A stretch of DNA of 64,000 bases, taken from NCBI GenBank assembly GCA_013339765.2, contig CM023448.1, positions 24,504,551 to 24,568,550 on the forward strand. The letters run 5' to 3'. The notes under the pieces are model-generated. The model did no database searches. It saw nothing but the letters and a program-made list of their open reading frames with translations, and had not been told where the DNA came from. The stretch is from Haemaphysalis longicornis (lineage: Eukaryota > Arthropoda > Arachnida > Ixodida > Ixodidae). This document shows, piece after piece, positions 43,161 through 53,293 of this stretch. How positions within the stretch are numbered: the stretch's first letter is position 1; the number at the start of each line of letters is the position of its first letter. Made by a program: the position numbers and the translations under genes.

Positions 43161-44843
43161 AGGGACACTGAAGTGAATTTGTCAAGCTCCCGTTTTTGCT
43201 TGCACTGCGTAGACTGGCTCAAATTAGCACACTTTTCATCGTTTATCCGGTTGACAAATCGGTAATTATTTTACAAAGCGCGAAAGAAGAAAAACTACCA
43301 TGCGCGGTTTGCGGCGGCCGCACCAACTAAGGCTGTGACGTTGGGAGGAGGGGCGCCGTGATTGGACGATGCCCAAGGTTAGCAATCACACAAGTTTCGG
43401 TTTCGGTTTCGGTTCTGTAAAACATAACCAATGGCTTTGTTGGATGGGCATTTTCAATATCTCAGTAATCATCGTACCGCGCTTCTGCCATGTTGTCGGC
43501 TGTAAAATGCACAAGATAAGCCTCCCAGGACGGCTTGTAGTCGTAGCATTCACTAGCCGAGACCTACGCAGTGCATGAACGCCCTCCGCGTACCCGCAGA
43601 CGCCCAAATGTCATGCGCTTTTCCCCCATATTTGGAGCTTGCCTCCCTCATGCCTGTATCGTAAAAAGCGTGTTTCGCACCAGGCCAAGGGTCTGTTCAT
43701 TCTGGCCTGTGCCCACTGCCTGCAAGCAGTCGGTGCTTATGGCAACAGCACGCCAACGAGAACCGCTAGCGCGCCAGTGCCAGCCTGCGCGCGTTTTGTG
43801 AACTAGTTCGTGTAGCCATGAACGTTGCGGCCCAAAAAAAGGTGAACTCAATATAGAAAACATCGAACGGAAAACAAAAAAGTTAACTTACAAAAAAAAA
43901 GCATGTACCCGCGGGATTCGAACTCGTGACTCGCAAAACATTTGCGGTGAATTCCTAGCGCCCCAAACCGCTAAGGCCACCGGAGCGGGACGCGAATGCC
44001 TGCTAATATAGGGTATATATTGTACAACCGGTTTACCACTTTTATTTAGTTTTGGCATTTCAAGCCGCTTAGGTTGACTATTTGTTGTACTGCGATCAGT
44101 GCAGTAAGCGTCGCCCGAGTTTCCGCAGTAGCTTCACGTCTAGCAATTGCATTTCGTAGACGGAAAAGCGTTCGCAGATGCGTAGTGCTGCTGACCGCTG
44201 TGCTTGTTCGCCCAGCGCAAAAAAAGTGCTTCCCGCGCCCTAGTTTTACGCTGTACGGTAAAAATATCAGTTGATTTTTATTGCTTAGTACCTATATTGA
44301 CTTCGCTGACTCTTCTCCCGCCTTCAAGAGGCCTTATATTTTCCTACTGGCGTACCAGTCAGCGAAGCGTCGCGTGAGCAGCTGCTTGTGTGAAGCGACC
44401 TTGACTTGGAGCTAGATACAGTGTACAAAACAAACCAAGTAAAGAAAGGCACATTCTTCCATTCACAAACGTGTCCTGGCTTCGTTTTCAACTAAGCGAA
44501 CGAATTGCGACCAAGCAATTTTTTTTTTAACCTCCTTGATTGCGACGACCCGCCGGCGGCCGGCGGACGAAACGCTGGGCCGACTGACTCTGTCGGCCGG
44601 GGAGCCGTGCAGTAGCGCAGCCGTGGCGCAGCCAATTGCCAGCTCATCCCCTCCTGACGTCACACGAAAACGCCACAGAAAATGGGCGAGCGTAAAGAGA
44701 GGAGGACAGCGTTTTCGAATTAGTTTTTCTACTAAATAAAATCGCGTAAACGCTCCTAGAGTGGTCGAAACATGGCCTGGGGACTCCGGACTACAATTTG
44801 CGCTAGTAATCCCGCAATGTTTACATATCACTTCAGTGTCCCT
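43161..44843 (-). mobile_element. TTAA-flanked non-autonomous transposon with tRNA-like core
   Basis: Terminal inverted repeats AGGGACACTGAAGTGA (left) and TCACTTCAGTGTCCCT (right) are each flanked by TTAA (43157-43160 and 44844-44847), the target of piggyBac-type transposons. There is no transposase frame, so it is non-autonomous. The inner part contains a tRNA-like unit on the minus strand. Strand is given by that unit. 1683 bases. Confidence 0.75.
43905..43990 (-). tRNA. tRNA-like core inside the TTAA element
   Basis: Minus strand: CCGGTGGCCTTAGCGG (A-box region), GGCGCTAGG, a long variable-arm-like region, GAGTTCGAATCC (B box) and GCGGGTAC. The acceptor side pairs over about five bases (CCCGC/GCGGG). 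It is Leu/Ser-like with a long extra arm, but no intact anticodon stem could be settled. Confidence 0.45.
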
Positions 44844-44847
44844 TTAA

Positions 44848-45540
44848 CAAACTTTTAGGTTCCGCTGGTATAGGCCGTTAATATTGCATTGAAATCAAGA
44901 CTTTTTAAAAGAAATGAAATAACCTATGAACGTCCCTGCCGTATTGAAATGCGGTCGGTAAGGCTGATTTCAACGGCTGCAAATATTTGTAATAACGGAC
45001 AATTTTTTTTTTTACATATGGATTATGTGTTCTACGAGGGAGACGGAGACGGGTGTGATGCACGACGGAGGAAACCGTCACTCGGCAAGATTTTCCCAGG
45101 AGCGAAACTTCTATCCGTGAAGCACTTCCAAGGGCGATCAGCGAGAATCTAGGGCCTCAGCCAGATGAGCGGCCGTAGCAGTGCATCGCTGTCATTCTTG
45201 TTAGCTAAAATAAATTCCACAGTCCTTGCGGTCCGGCGAGGAGGCGGTGCTGCATTTCTTCAGCTGCACCCTCATTCCCATGACTCGTCTTCACTTTGGG
45301 GTGGCTGCACTCGTGAAAAACCAGGTTATACCACGGGTGCCAATTTGTGACACAAACCATACCGACTATGTTGACCGCCGAGTTTAAAACTTGGCATTGA
45401 CTTTTACTTTGAATAACACCAATCCTAAAGTAGTTAATATTCAAAAGCACCACTTTTCAGTTACACCACCGCAAATTTGTTGCATTATTCAGCAATCTTT
45501 TACGTGTCCTTACGTAATGCGGCTAATAAGCAAAGCTTGC
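44848..45540. other. No recognisable gene
   Basis: An 87-codon frame (44889-45152) lacks a known motif. CATTGACTTTTACTTTGAA near 45390 adjoins the LINE fragment. Confidence 0.35.
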
Positions 45541-46720
45541 AGTACGGAACCCCGTACTTCGCTGTCAAAACAACAGAAAAAGCTCAGCTCAACACCATGA
45601 TTCACCAAGCGTACAAAACTGCACTTGGCCTCCCCACTGCTACTGCGGCCTAAAAACTACTCACTTTGGGAGTTCATAACACGTGGGAAGAGGTGCAAGA
45701 AGCTCATCATTCAGCTCCAACTCCCATTCGCTCCCACAGGTCGACAGGTCCTTACAGCATTAGGGCTACGTCCGATACCCCCGTGCGAACAAAAACAATG
45801 CATTCCTCTAGCCCTGCGAGATGGCATCCGGGTGTTCTCGATCCCGCAAGATATGCACGCCAACTTCAACCTTGGCCGCCGGGCTGCCCGTGCTCGAACC
45901 CTGAATCCGCGATACGGGAAAGACCCCACCGCGCTATATACAGATGCTACCCCCTACCCTAGGCGCCCCGGCCATGTAGCCTGTGTAGTTACACATACTG
46001 ACCAATGCGTCAATGGCGCCAGTACTACCACAAGCTCAATTGATGTCGCCTGAATAAATAGCCATTGCCATGGCCCCCATTTTCCACCCTCACAGTCACC
46101 AGCCTCACGGATTCGCAGACAGCCTGCCGGAACAGCCAGATTGGCCGAATTTATTCATCATCCCTCCACATCCTCAAAAACTGCTCAACAACCCCTTGCA
46201 TCCGCATCGCCTGGGCTTCATGGACATGCAGCCATCCCCGGCAATGAAGTGGCTAACGTTGGGTTCGAGATCTGATACACCGAGCCATTTCCGATGGTGG
46301 TACCCCCTCAAGATCAAGCCCACCCACCGAGTGGCTACACGGAGATTCTCGCTCATTACCGGCAAACTCGCCGTCGCCTCCCACCACAACACTGGCGCCT
46401 CTCCAGAGAGGAAGCTACAACTTGGTGGGGGCTGTAGACGAATACTTGCCTACATCTCACCCACCTCCACCTTATCTTCCCCACCCAACACACTTCCCTC
46501 TGCGCTCACTGTCCCAAGCCTGGCACCCTCTTCCATGTACTATGGGAGTGCCAACGTACTCCGGACTTGCCCCCAATTTCAAACGCCACAGTGGATGGCT
46601 TCCCTGGCCAGCCCATACCCGGATACCCAGCTGATACCGAGCAAGAGCAAAACCGAGTACCTAGGAGGAGGTCTCGGTTTTGCGGGCAGCCGCGGACATT
46701 TAAAACGGCTATTTCGGCTC
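45540..46720 (+). pseudogene. LINE ORF2 C-terminal region with RNase H, broken
   Basis: Order of readable pieces: LTLGVHNTWEEVQEAHH-like start, ALRDGIRVFSIPQDMHANFN, GRRAARARTLNPRYGKDPTA, ALYTDATPYPRRPG (RNase H Asp), LTDSQTACRN (second Asp), HAAIPGNEVANVGF (the A.IPGNE..D motif, with Asp lost), YTEILAHYRQTRRRLPP, LSREEATTWW, PTQHTSLCAHC and GTLFHVLWECQ. Stops and at least four frame changes occur (46051, 46280, 46430 region). This is the C-terminus of a tick LINE with RNase H, a different family from 27985-33330. Confidence 0.75.
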
Positions 46721-47302
46721 CTGAAAAGCATTCAATACATGTTATACGGGCAAGCAATCACTAGACAGAAATAATTCGTATCTATGTATAAATGGAACGG
46801 AAATGTATGGAAACCCGCGTTTTCGATTGAGCACCGTTGGTTGAAAAACCTGGATATATTTTCATGAGACTGCGATGAAAAGGGCAGTGGCGCGTAGCTC
46901 TGTTCTCACAGCCTTCGATGACCAAGAAGCTCTGTGGGGCAAGCAGCCTGCGCGGAGTCTCGCATGGCCGTCATGTACACAGTGTAAATAGGTCACTCCC
47001 CATCAACCATGGTTCGTCTCATTTGTTCTAGTGTCACGTAACAATATCTTCCATTCACGATGTCAATGCCGACAATTCGCAGGTGGTCGTTGACAGTGAC
47101 AGATTTAACACGCGAAGTTCAAAATTTCCGCAAAAGGTAAAACAAACCATACGCAATTTACAGTGTTCTTTGCATATCTAATGCGGTTTCTCGTATCATC
47201 ATTATCGTCGTCATTATGAGTAGCCGTTCTTTGCTAGAAACCTTTCAGAAAGCAATGTAAAAACCGTACAAAAATAATATCCTTGGGAAGAGGCACACTC
47301 AC
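46721..47302. other. Likely intron; no gene seen
   Basis: Directly downstream of the hydrolase exon's GTGAGT donor in gene direction. No frames or repeats of note. Confidence 0.4.
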
Positions 47303-47480
47303 CATGACATTTTCATTTGTGTAACACTTCTTAGCAACTGCTTCCTGAAAGCTACAGGATGCATTCCATTGATGATGACCATGCTGCTAATCAAAACTTC
47401 GTGCAAAGTCGCAAAGACAAAGCCGATCATTCCGCCCCAGTCATGTCCAACCAGAACAAGTTTCCTCCGGTGACCGGGAT
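47303..47480 (-). CDS. Epoxide hydrolase 4-type alpha/beta hydrolase, internal exon with nucleophile
   Basis: 178 bases between a CAG acceptor with a strong T tract (minus: ttttttttccgcgtgcag) and a GTGAGT donor. It reads PGHRRKLVLVGHDWGGMIGF, VFATLHEVLISSMVIINGMH, PVAFRKQLLRSVTQMKMS. GHDWGG is the epoxide hydrolase nucleophile elbow with the catalytic Asp, and the following IN..HP matches the strand after it. Length equals 2 + 58 codons + 2 bases, so it is phase-consistent with codon-split introns. It pairs in type with the terminal exon at 23749-24164, which supplies the Asp and His. Earlier exons (oxyanion HGFPEFW motif) and the cap-domain exon were not found in this window. Confidence 0.85.
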
Positions 47481-47483
47481 CTG

Positions 47484-47695
47484 CACGCGGAAAAAAAACA
47501 GAAGCTTACTATTTTTATTAGATTCTCACACACAAATAAATATGACTTCAAACAAGTGATTTTTGGCTACATAAAATTGCGCTTAAGGAACAAGCCATTA
47601 TTTTCACTGTAATATTACACTTGCGCTGACGCTAGCAAAATATGTTGGCAGACATTAGTTTTAGCAGTACGGATTTACGTACCACGCTGTAGTGA
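47484..47695. other. Intron sequence upstream of the hydrolase exon
   Basis: AT-rich, with the polypyrimidine tract of the acceptor at its left edge. Confidence 0.5.
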
Positions 47696-47911
47696 AGGTT
47701 GAGATTGTTCGGAGCCCACGAAAGAGACGACCGACTCGTTCAGCAACAGGAACGGAACCCCCTTAATATAGGCGACCTTTCGAGCACGCACTCTCGCCAC
47801 GCACTCTCCAACGCTCAGGCACATATGCAAGAGTGGCCAACGGTCAAGGAGCAAGTTTCGTGTCCACGGTCCCTACATCTCCCCTTGGACTATAACGAAA
47901 ATGCTCAGGCG

Positions 47912-48853
47912 CTACAAGTTCAATCCCTGGGGGGATAGGACCACTCTTCCTAATCTTGTGCGATGGTTTCCTAGGCATTGCGCCGAGTCAGGAACAGAAA
48001 TTTCTCCCAAGTTGGTGATCTCCCCGTAATGCAATGTTTTTGTTAAGCAAAGCACGTGCGGAAGGAAGCGACCAACGTGATGATTGACAACGCCCAGTAT
48101 CCGGCGTACTCCGGTGGTATCCGTTGGTAGCAGATGACTTTGGATAGCCTTGACTCTGTGTGGGTTTGGTGACACTCCACTCTCGTTTACATAACACCGA
48201 GGAAACAGAGACTTGGCTCTGAACTCGTATTTCTTCCTATTGAGCATGACCACCCACGGCCTCTTCCAGGCGTTTCAGGGTGGCCTCCAGTCTTCTGCAA
48301 TTATTGTAGCCTTCTTTTCCGAAAAACAAAATATCGCCCATCATATTGGCGACCCCCGGAAGACCCTTCAGGATTTGAAACATGAGACGCTGGAAGAATT
48401 TCGGAGCGGAAGTGATACTGAAAGGAAGGCGACGATAGCAATAGCGACCGAATGGTTTTATGCAGGTAGTCAGCTCTTTAGTTTCAGGGAAAAGCTTTGC
48501 CTGATAGAATCCTGATGGGGCATATAACTTAGAGAAGACGCTCGCGTGCTTCAGCTGACCAAGCACAGAGGCCACAGTTGATAGAACGTAGCGTTCTCTT
48601 TGGGCACAGTGGTTTAGCTTGGTGAGGCCTAAGAGATCCTGTAGCCACCCTTCGACTTTGGGTCATTAATGAGACCGGCCCACCACGGCGCTGGGTTGTG
48701 CACCTTGTGGATGACGCCCGCGGTCTCCGTCCCGTCGAGTGATGTTTTGACTACTGGCAGTAGTTGAATCGGAACCGACAGTTGTGCGCACAAAGCGAAG
48801 GGCTGCGCATCCGGTACAAGGCGGATATTGTACGGTTCTTCAAGTACTACCAA
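47912..48853 (-). pseudogene. Gypsy reverse transcriptase, Mag-like, broken
   Basis: Motifs in order: YNIRLVPDAQPFALCAQ, VPIQLLPVVK, GVIHKVHNPAPWWAGLI, PKSKGGYRI, LGQLKHASVFSKLYAPSGFY (usual LDANSGF changed), TTCIKPFGRYCYRRLPF, SAPKFFQRLM, NMMGDILFFGK (usual MDDIL; first catalytic Asp replaced by Gly), RRLEATLKRLEEA, then in another frame ESGVSPNPHRVKAIQSH, TGVRRILGVVNHHVGRFLPH. The changed catalytic residue and the frame break show decay. Confidence 0.8.
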
Positions 48854-48970
48854 ACCCTTCAGATATTCTAGAGTTTTCAGAGGAGGCTACCGAGGAGATG
48901 TCGCATCAACGAACTTTAATACACCAACGTCTTTTACGGCGGAAGCCCAAGTAGCGAGATGCTACTTGGC

Positions 48971-49560
48971 TTACCTAGCATGACGTAAAGTCGTTGATTG
49001 GATCGACGTTGAGTGGTCGACTTGTCTTTCCAGTGCAGGGTCACGGAAAACGTCCAGAGCACCGGTCGAAACTATTGCTTCGACTGGTGAGTTTCGCTTC
49101 TGCTCTATCAAGAACTGTGGGAACGGCAGGAAAGCTGAAGGGAGTACTGTCTCCTCGGCGCCAGAGTCTATTTTCAATCCATCAACTGACTCACCAGGCT
49201 GCTACGTTCGGTGTTTGAAGCGTCTCGTAGATCTCGTTGACGGGATGAACGTAATGACGGGTCAAGGTCTGCGTGACTGCGTCAAAGTGTTGGGACTCCG
49301 CTGCTGATAGTCTGCCTCTGCTCTCCTAAGCTGTAAAGTAACATCCCAACCTTTCGTTGGTCACCCGCAGAGCCGAGGCCAGACAGCGAAGACGTAATCT
49401 TCGAGTGTGGCGATCCACGTAGGCCATTCTCCCATTCGTGAAGACAAATGGGGACGGGACGGCGCTCTTAGACCCGAGGCGTCGACGCAAACGACTTGGA
49501 CATCTGTGGCGCAAAACATTGGTGGGCGCCTCTGACACCACGTTTGGAGCTCACGAGAGG
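48971..49560 (-). pseudogene. Mag-like gag joined to protease, nucleocapsid deleted
   Basis: Gag pieces in two frames: WENGLRGSPHSKITSS, RKVGMLLYSLGEQRQTISSG, then HFDAVTQTLTRHYVHPVNEI, as in the helical capsid domain of Mag-clade gag. Shortly after, in another frame, MKIDSGAEETVLPSAFLP gives the retropepsin DSGA motif. The zinc knuckles expected between capsid and protease are absent, so an internal deletion has brought the two together. Confidence 0.65.
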
Positions 49561-49899
49561 GATTACGGAGTCGTTCATTGGCAGGATTGGAACTCCCTGT
49601 TGTCTTATTGCCAGGAACTGTGATTGGTTTGAAATTGGCCCCGCCAAGGGTGCGGGGCCCAGCCACGCGGAAAAAATAGCGGGAATTCGGCGTGATGGCA
49701 CGCGGGAGGAGACCAGACGACGACGAGAAAGAAGCTTAGGAAGATTCTCGGTTCGCCATGTTACAAGCATGTTTTTGCCCTTGTTATCTTACTGTAAATA
49801 CCGTTTTTGCTTCTTCTTTGCCTTCGTTCGGCCTTTGAGGATTTCTTCAACAATGTGGAACGCCCTTCCTCCTACGTGAAAGAGACAGCCGGCAAGAAC

Positions 49900-50865
49900 G
49901 CTTCGGGTTTGTGTCCACCAGGAGGGCGAGTGGGTGCGAGCCGGTGTTCGGAAGCAAGGATGAACCGACTGACCTGAGAGGAGAAGCGTACACTGCTCGG
50001 GCCGGGCAACAGGAATACTCGCCTCATCAATGAAGCCCCAAAAGCTGTCTTGGATACGGGCGGACATCGGCGAGCTGCGTCGTAGCGTGAAAGACTGCAG
50101 GCCAACAACGACGAATTGGAAAGGCTGAATGGTTTGTTCGAAAAGCACCTCAAGGACGAAGAGGCCGCAGCGGAAATGGAGGCTGTACTGAAGTACGAAG
50201 ACGCGGCTAAAGGTATGCTCGCTCAATTGAAGTCAAGAGAAGCAATGCTTCAATCAAGCCACGTGTCACCTATCCCAAGGAACCCGTCACATACGAGGGT
50301 GGATCAACGCGAGGAACTAGCGCGAGGCAGTTCCGTCAAGCTTCCGACACTCAAACTGCAGTCCTTCGACGGGGAGATATGCCAGTGGCCTAGTTTCTGG
50401 GAGCATTACCAGGCGTCTGTTCATACCAACGACTGTCGAACTAAGGGAAAAAAGTTCCAGTACCTACGTACGCTTCTCAACGGCAAGGCAGCTGCGTCTA
50501 TCGCGGGCCTTCAAGCGACGAGTGAATGCTACGATGATGCCGTCGACATTCTTAAAAGGCGCTTTGGTGACACTCGACGCATCGTTCAAGAGCATCTGGC
50601 TCGCTTGAGGTCTCTGCCCTCGCTGCAAGCATCGGACGACGTGAAGGGTTTGCGCAAGCTTATGGACTACGTGCACTGCCACATGAGGGGACTTAAAGCC
50701 CTGAACATCAGTTCGGCTACCTATGCGACCATGCTGACGGACATCATACTGCAAGCTTTACCAAGCGACGTCGTCGTTGGCTATCATCGACTGGTGGCGA
50801 CTTCTAAGACTCCCTCTTCCAGCCAGCCTCGAAAGACGCCACGCCACACCCTCTCGCGCACTTAG
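49900..50865 (+). pseudogene. BEL/Pao gag, 3'-truncated
   Basis: The open part (50116-50865, 249 codons) begins ERLNGLFEKHLKDEEAAAEM, with a coiled-coil-like region, then VKLPTLKLQSFDGEICQWPS and FWEHYQASVHTNDCRTKGKK, FQYLRTLLNGKAAASIAGLQ, YDDAVDILKRRFGD. This is the DUF1759-type gag of Pao/BEL elements. Upstream (49900-50115) the N-terminus is readable only in pieces. After LPSDVVVGYHRL the frame diverges and stops. No pol follows, so the element is truncated. Gag would form the particle in an intact element. Confidence 0.8.
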
Positions 50866-50869
50866 GCAC

Positions 50870-51189
50870 TCATGGTAGAGTAGCCAACGGCTCTTACAAA
50901 AATGTTTATCCTCATGCGATCGCGTTGAGCACTGCACTGAAAAGGCTTCCATATTATTTAAAATGTTTTATTACGAGTTGAATTTAACAGCAACTATTAT
51001 CCATGTTTTAAAACATCAACGAATTATAAACGAAAACATTTCTCCAGGGCTACGTTTGAGGATTCCGACCGGAAAGGTGTACATACATTGTGCGCCTGGC
51101 AGCGCAAAACAACCTTGTCTTCACACTATTGAATGGTAACACCACGCTAGTAAACGTTTGTGGCGGTGTATTACTTAATTCATATATAC
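50870..51189. other. No gene seen
   Basis: AT-rich sequence between the Pao gag and a Penelope-like scrap. Confidence 0.35.
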
Positions 51190-51430
51190 TTCAGTTAAAA
51201 CGCTACGAAAGCTGGCAATAAAGCCTGCAAGAGCCAACAATTATGAAACAATTCCTGAACACCTCACCTATGCGGGTAAAATGTCGAGATACATGTGTGT
51301 TAGTACCAGTGTAAAAACTTTGCCTAAATTTAGTGATTGGCTGTTTGCTTATATACCAATTATTTATTTTCCTGCCGGTTTGCCCTACATTGTACGCTAC
51401 GTACAATAGGCACGGCAAACTTAATTTATG
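51190..51430 (-). pseudogene. Penelope-like GIY-YIG fragment
   Basis: The minus-strand frame contains YNVGQTGRKINNWYIS and TGTNTHVSRHFTRIGEVFRN, similar to the GQTGR.IN.R..EH and HF......F.N parts of Penelope-like GIY-YIG domains. The preceding GxxY part is broken and Arg/Glu residues of the active site are not all recognisable. Confidence 0.5.
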
Positions 51431-52496
51431 AACGCCGTGTCTTGGTCTTAATTATTTGCTGTAATATATTATAAATAACTTCACAAGACGATACCGAAGC
51501 CTTTTATGGCGTGGGAAAGATTATCTTGATGGTGAACAAAAATCAAAGCCAGCCGTGGCCAGGATTTTAGCACACGGCCTCAAGCTTCGAAAAGTTGACA
51601 CCGCGTGGCGTACCGAGTTCAAGACACTTTTTTCTTTCCTCTTGCTTTCCCCTCCAAAATGCGAGAAGCAGGGACTTCAGACTGTCCAGCTGCTCTCCAC
51701 GGCTTCCGCCAGTGGGCAAGCTTTTCCCGGTTGAATTCACCGGAAGAAGGAAGGACAAAAAAAGAGAAGCGGGTAGTCCGGACAAAAAACACCCTGCATG
51801 GCCTCCAAGAAACGTAATTGCCGTCTCTACGCTCTCACCAATTGGGCGCACCCGCCGCGAGCGAATGCATTCAAACCATGAGTGCGTCCTTTGTGAGTAG
51901 AAGCGCAGCCATCCAAAGTGCGCCCTACGAACTACAAACTAGGCTCTGTTGAAGTGGCTTGCGCGAACGGCTGGTGGCCCCGCGCCGGCAGTCGATCGCG
52001 GAGTCCATGCACCGAACTCGAAATATATTCCATTGTATGGTTTAGACAAAAGTGTAAATTTATATGTTGGAGACTCACTTACCAAAAAAGGGCAGATATA
52101 GCACCGACGAAACACATTCGTAGAAAATAAAATCAGTTGCCAAGTAGCATCAAAGTGGAGTTTTAAACAAGGGCGCCTTGATATCTCCACCTGCAATTTT
52201 TGTTTTACGCAAAATTGCGAACACCTAGCTAAATTTTATTTAAGAGTTTAGAGATTTAAGGGTTTAGAGATTTTATTCAGGAGTTCATTGCGCAGGGGTA
52301 ACTCCTATAAAGAATCTCAGTCCCTGTCTAGTTCCCCATCTCATCCGCAGCATACCACGTCATTGTAGCGTATAGGCAATCAAGCCTTCATAGACTTCTT
52401 AGGTTCTTAGGTTTTCATACTCCTCCTTTGTATCGGCACATAATTATTTCGCTACGTGTGTTTATGTATGTGAGGGACTTGTTGACGCTTGTGTAA
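51431..52496. other. No recognisable gene
   Basis: Frames of about 100 codons lie on both strands over 51567-51900, without a domain. 52200-52495 is AT-rich. Confidence 0.35.
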
Positions 52497-52736
52497 CCCG
52501 CCGCGGTGGCTTAGTGGCTAAGGCATTGTGGTGCTGAGCCTAAGGACGCGGGTTCGATTCCCGCCATGGTGGGCACTTTTCAGATGAAACTGAAAAGCGA
52601 TGACCCCCTAGTATCTATATTTCGAGGCATGCCGAAGATCTCTGGGGGGTAAAAATTGATCCGGAGCCCTCAACTACGGAGCCCTCATAGCTGAGGTCTT
52701 GCTTCGGCTCGTTAAATCCTGTAACCAATCAAATCA
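52497..52736 (+). mobile_element. tRNA-derived SINE (Ruka-like), full length
   Basis: Starts CCGCCGCGGTGGCTTAGTGG, B box GGTTCGATTCC, body with TTTTCAGATGAAACTG and GTAAAAATTGATCCGG, tail ACCAATCAAATC. Both Pol III boxes are present. It is more diverged in the body than the 6167 copy. Confidence 0.85.
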
Positions 52737-52828
52737 GAGCTTATGCGTCGAATGTAAAAAAAAAAACCAAATGAACACCTAGTAACAGGCTCCCCCGATA
52801 TCTGCATTTCAAGCTCTTTATCGGACCG

Positions 52829-53056
52829 GTTGATTGATAGATTGCTTTATTGTAGAGTTTAACGAGCCGACGTAACGCAGGCGACGAGTAGCGCCGTTGT
52901 GGAGGGCTCTGGATTAATTTTGACCACCTGGGGATCTCTAACGCGCGCCGAAATCTCGTACACACGGTAGTTTTTGCTTTTCGCCTCCATCACAAAAGCG
53001 GCCGCCGCGGCCGGGAATCGAACTCGCGACCTTGTGCTCAGCAGCGCCACGCCTTC
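52829..53056 (-). mobile_element. tRNA-derived SINE (Ruka-like), 5'-truncated
   Basis: Tail ATTGATAGATTG at left, body, and B box (minus GGTTCGAACTC reads as AGTTCGATTCC) at right, ending at CAGCGCCACGCCTT before the A-box region. It lies tail to tail with the 52497 copy, only about 90 bases apart. Confidence 0.8.
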
Positions 53057-53080
53057 TTATTGGAACGTTCTTTATTTATA

Positions 53081-53293
53081 TTAGGTTACCAAGCCCTGTC
53101 CAACTGGTGAACGAGCGCAATCGTCACACGCCCGCTTGTCACCGGAGAACTCCTGGTAGGTCAACTCGTCATACCGGACTCTTCGTACAATGCCATTTAT
53201 AGGTAGGAACTGTCGGGCAAAGTGCGTTTTCGTGGGAGGGATTTCATCGCACCGCGACCGTGTGAACACAAGCCTCGAAGCGCTGACCGGCAA
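53081..53293 (-). CDS. Small ORF next to a polyadenylation signal, uncertain
   Basis: 70 codons (MPVSASRLVFTRSRCDEIPP ... VGQGLVT) end in TAA, and TATAAATAAAG with an AATAAA follows within a few bases. That arrangement could be the last coding part of an exon and its 3' end, or chance. I see no known domain. The frame is not broken, but the length is weak evidence. Confidence 0.2.
   Translation of the reverse strand: MPVSASRLVFTRSRCDEIPPTKTHFARQFLPINGIVRRVRYDELTYQEFSGDKRACDDCARSPVGQGLVT

Larger units (their letters stand above)
47696..49800 (-). mobile_element. Mag-like Ty3/gypsy element, internally deleted
   Basis: LTR remnants: TTCGGAGCCCACGAAAGAGA...GACTCGTTC at 47708-47760 resembles TTGGAGCTCACGAGAGGGAT...GAGTCGTTC at 49545-49590. 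Between them, on the minus strand, are gag (49560-49220), protease (49177 down), and RT (48853-48237, with a connection region to 47912). No RNase H or integrase was found, so the 3' half is deleted. The LTR at the right would be the 5' LTR. Confidence 0.65.

Noticed and set aside
49468..49879. Open frames of 100-127 codons on both strands
   Set aside because: Coincide with LTR and gag of the Mag-like element on the opposite strand or another frame.
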